From the NCBI GenBank assembly GCA_003427395.1, contig BFEA01000031.1, positions 3,373,407 through 3,437,406 on the forward strand: 64,000 bases of DNA. The letters run 5' to 3'. The DNA comes from Chara braunii. Its lineage: Eukaryota > Streptophyta > Charophyceae > Charales > Characeae. Below are positions 62,761-64,000 of this stretch, in pieces (the stretch's first letter is position 1; each line of letters begins with the position of its first letter). Below the pieces are notes generated by a model. That model did no database searches and had not been told where the DNA came from. It was given only the letters and a program-made list of their open reading frames with translations. A program made the position numbers and the translations under genes.

Positions 62761-64000
62761 GCTCGTATGAAGCGTGTTGAGGGACAGAGGAGATTCTTCT
62801 AGCATGGGACGAGGGAAACAAACGACTTATTCGGTGACGAGAAGGAACAAGCTTGAGCGGCCTGCAACTTCGGATGGATCCGAGACACAAGATGACATGC
62901 AGGACAAGGTAGATTGCAGCGTCAGCCGACGTCGCTCACATCCATTTCCGCCAGGCAGAGGTTGTTGCACAGAGGTCTACGGACATGGCACCACATTGCA
63001 TGGCATCGAATCCAAAAACCATCGCGAGCAATAGCTAAACATGACACTTCGACATAATTTAGAGTGCGTAGCACAGTTTGGAAACCTCGTGCGCCTCCAA
63101 GGTGTACAAGCAAAAATCTCGACTGTCCACTTAGCGAATCGCACAAATGGAATCTCACGTGTTGTATTTATCCATGCATCCTGTTTAAAGTTGGGTGCAC
63201 ACGCACATGTCTGTTTGTTGAGTCAGATGAATCCGAAACACCTACATAAACGTCACATTCGCAAGTCTATACTGTGCGAGATTCGCATGTCGGATGCATC
63301 CTGGACACGTAACAGCAGCGCAGACCAACATCTCTCATGTATGCAATGGCAGAAAGTGACCAACACGTACACAAACGATGGGGGTGATCACCGTCGCGAG
63401 AAAAGGACCCGATGATTTTGCAATCGCGAGAAAATGACGCGACGATTTTGCAATCGGGACGTGCTATGTATTCAGTGCGGGTGCTGATCATCGACCCGTA
63501 TGCAGCGTATTGACGGAAAGAGGAGTTTCTTTTCACAGTGGTCTAGGGAAACAGACGACTTTTTCGGGGATGAGAATGAAAATGCTCGTAAAGCCGGCGA
63601 ATTTCGGATGGATCTGAGACACAAGATGTCATGCAGGACATATATGATTGCATTCTCGGTCGGCATCGCCCACGTCACTTTCTGCCATGCAGCGGCTATT
63701 GCACAGAGGGCCACAGACACGGGCACCACATTTCATGGCGTCCTATCCCAAAACTATCGCGGACAGTTACAAAGCATGGCAGTGCTAGACGATCTAGCGG
63801 GCGGAGAACTGTTTGGAAACCGTGCTTGCCTCGAAGGCGTGCAAGCAAATAAACTCGATGGTGTGCAGTTAGCGAGTCGCACAGACCGAATCTGATGGGT
63901 TGTTGTTTGGCCAAGGATCGTCCTTAGGGAACCTTTCATGCATCGTGTTTAACGTTGGGTGCGCACGCACGTATCTGATTGTTGAGTCGGATGAATCCGA
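62761..64000 (+). repeat. 723-bp tandem duplication with family-3 palindromes, running off the edge
   Basis: GCGTGTTGAGGGACAGAGGAG at 62,779 matches GCGTATTGACGGAAAGAGGAG at 63,502; landmarks ACACAAGATG, CATGCAGGACA, GGCACCACATT, GTTTGGAAACC and GTGTACAAGCAAA follow in both. Family-3 palindromes lie at 62,868, 63,231, 63,287, 63,603 and 63,983. No coding sequence recognised. Confidence 0.85.

Overview
The window looks like nuclear DNA of a repeat-rich eukaryote. It has long dinucleotide microsatellites (four of them run into blocks of N), satellites, a tRNA-derived SINE, spliceosomal introns, a Penelope-like retroelement and several decayed DNA-transposon-like genes. I see no intact single-copy host gene. 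A charophyte green alga such as Chara is my best guess, from recalled abundance of ParB-like and DUF7869-like families there; confidence is low.

Region 1 (1-25,043) reads as one giant TIR-bounded element of about 25 kb, called E1 here. Its terminal inverted repeats (51-1,640 and about 23,215-25,043) are 1.6-1.8 kb long and end in GA/CT microsatellite. It carries two divergent gene blocks. The leftward block (9,964 to 2,136) encodes a zinc-ligand N-terminal module, a DUF7869-like core with a DDE-type arrangement, and a module found in all three paralogues. It is followed by four tandem 3'-exon cassettes, each starting one base after a TGCAG acceptor. The rightward block (14,601-22,197) is one very long reading frame joining an N-terminal domain, a ParB/sulfiredoxin-like domain, a degenerate beta-class DNA-methyltransferase-like domain, low-complexity linkers and, after a 162-nt intron, a Ulp1/C48 protease domain. 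It has six in-frame stops but no frameshift over 6.3 kb of exon 1. Between the blocks lie minisatellites and a dense cluster of 22-bp palindromes.

Region 2 (25,044-32,000) holds AT-rich tandem repeats and paralogue B of the DUF7869-like gene (minus strand), with a different 3' exon (type Z). Region 3 (32,000-38,500) is a satellite of roughly 700-bp units with a second palindrome family, then ATTG-rich hairpins. Region 4 (38,700-42,200) is a broken Penelope-like element. Region 5 (42,200-51,900) has microsatellites, a tRNA-derived SINE, a tRNA-Cys-like gene and several minisatellites but no convincing protein gene. Region 6 (51,900-55,200) is another array of the second palindrome family, in mostly inverted orientation, containing an orphan Z exon (plus strand). 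Region 7 (55,200-60,540) has AT-rich repeats and paralogue C, with yet another 3' exon type (Y, duplicated). Region 8 (60,600-64,000) resembles the left TIR of another E1-like element running off the right edge and carries a third palindrome family.

The recurring theme is a set of transposon-like genes with a shared 5' part and exchangeable 3' exons, in element types that each carry their own family of about 20-22-bp palindromes, mostly beginning AAGT and ending ACTT. This is the candidate undescribed system. All copies here carry disabling mutations, so what is visible is a fossil of it.
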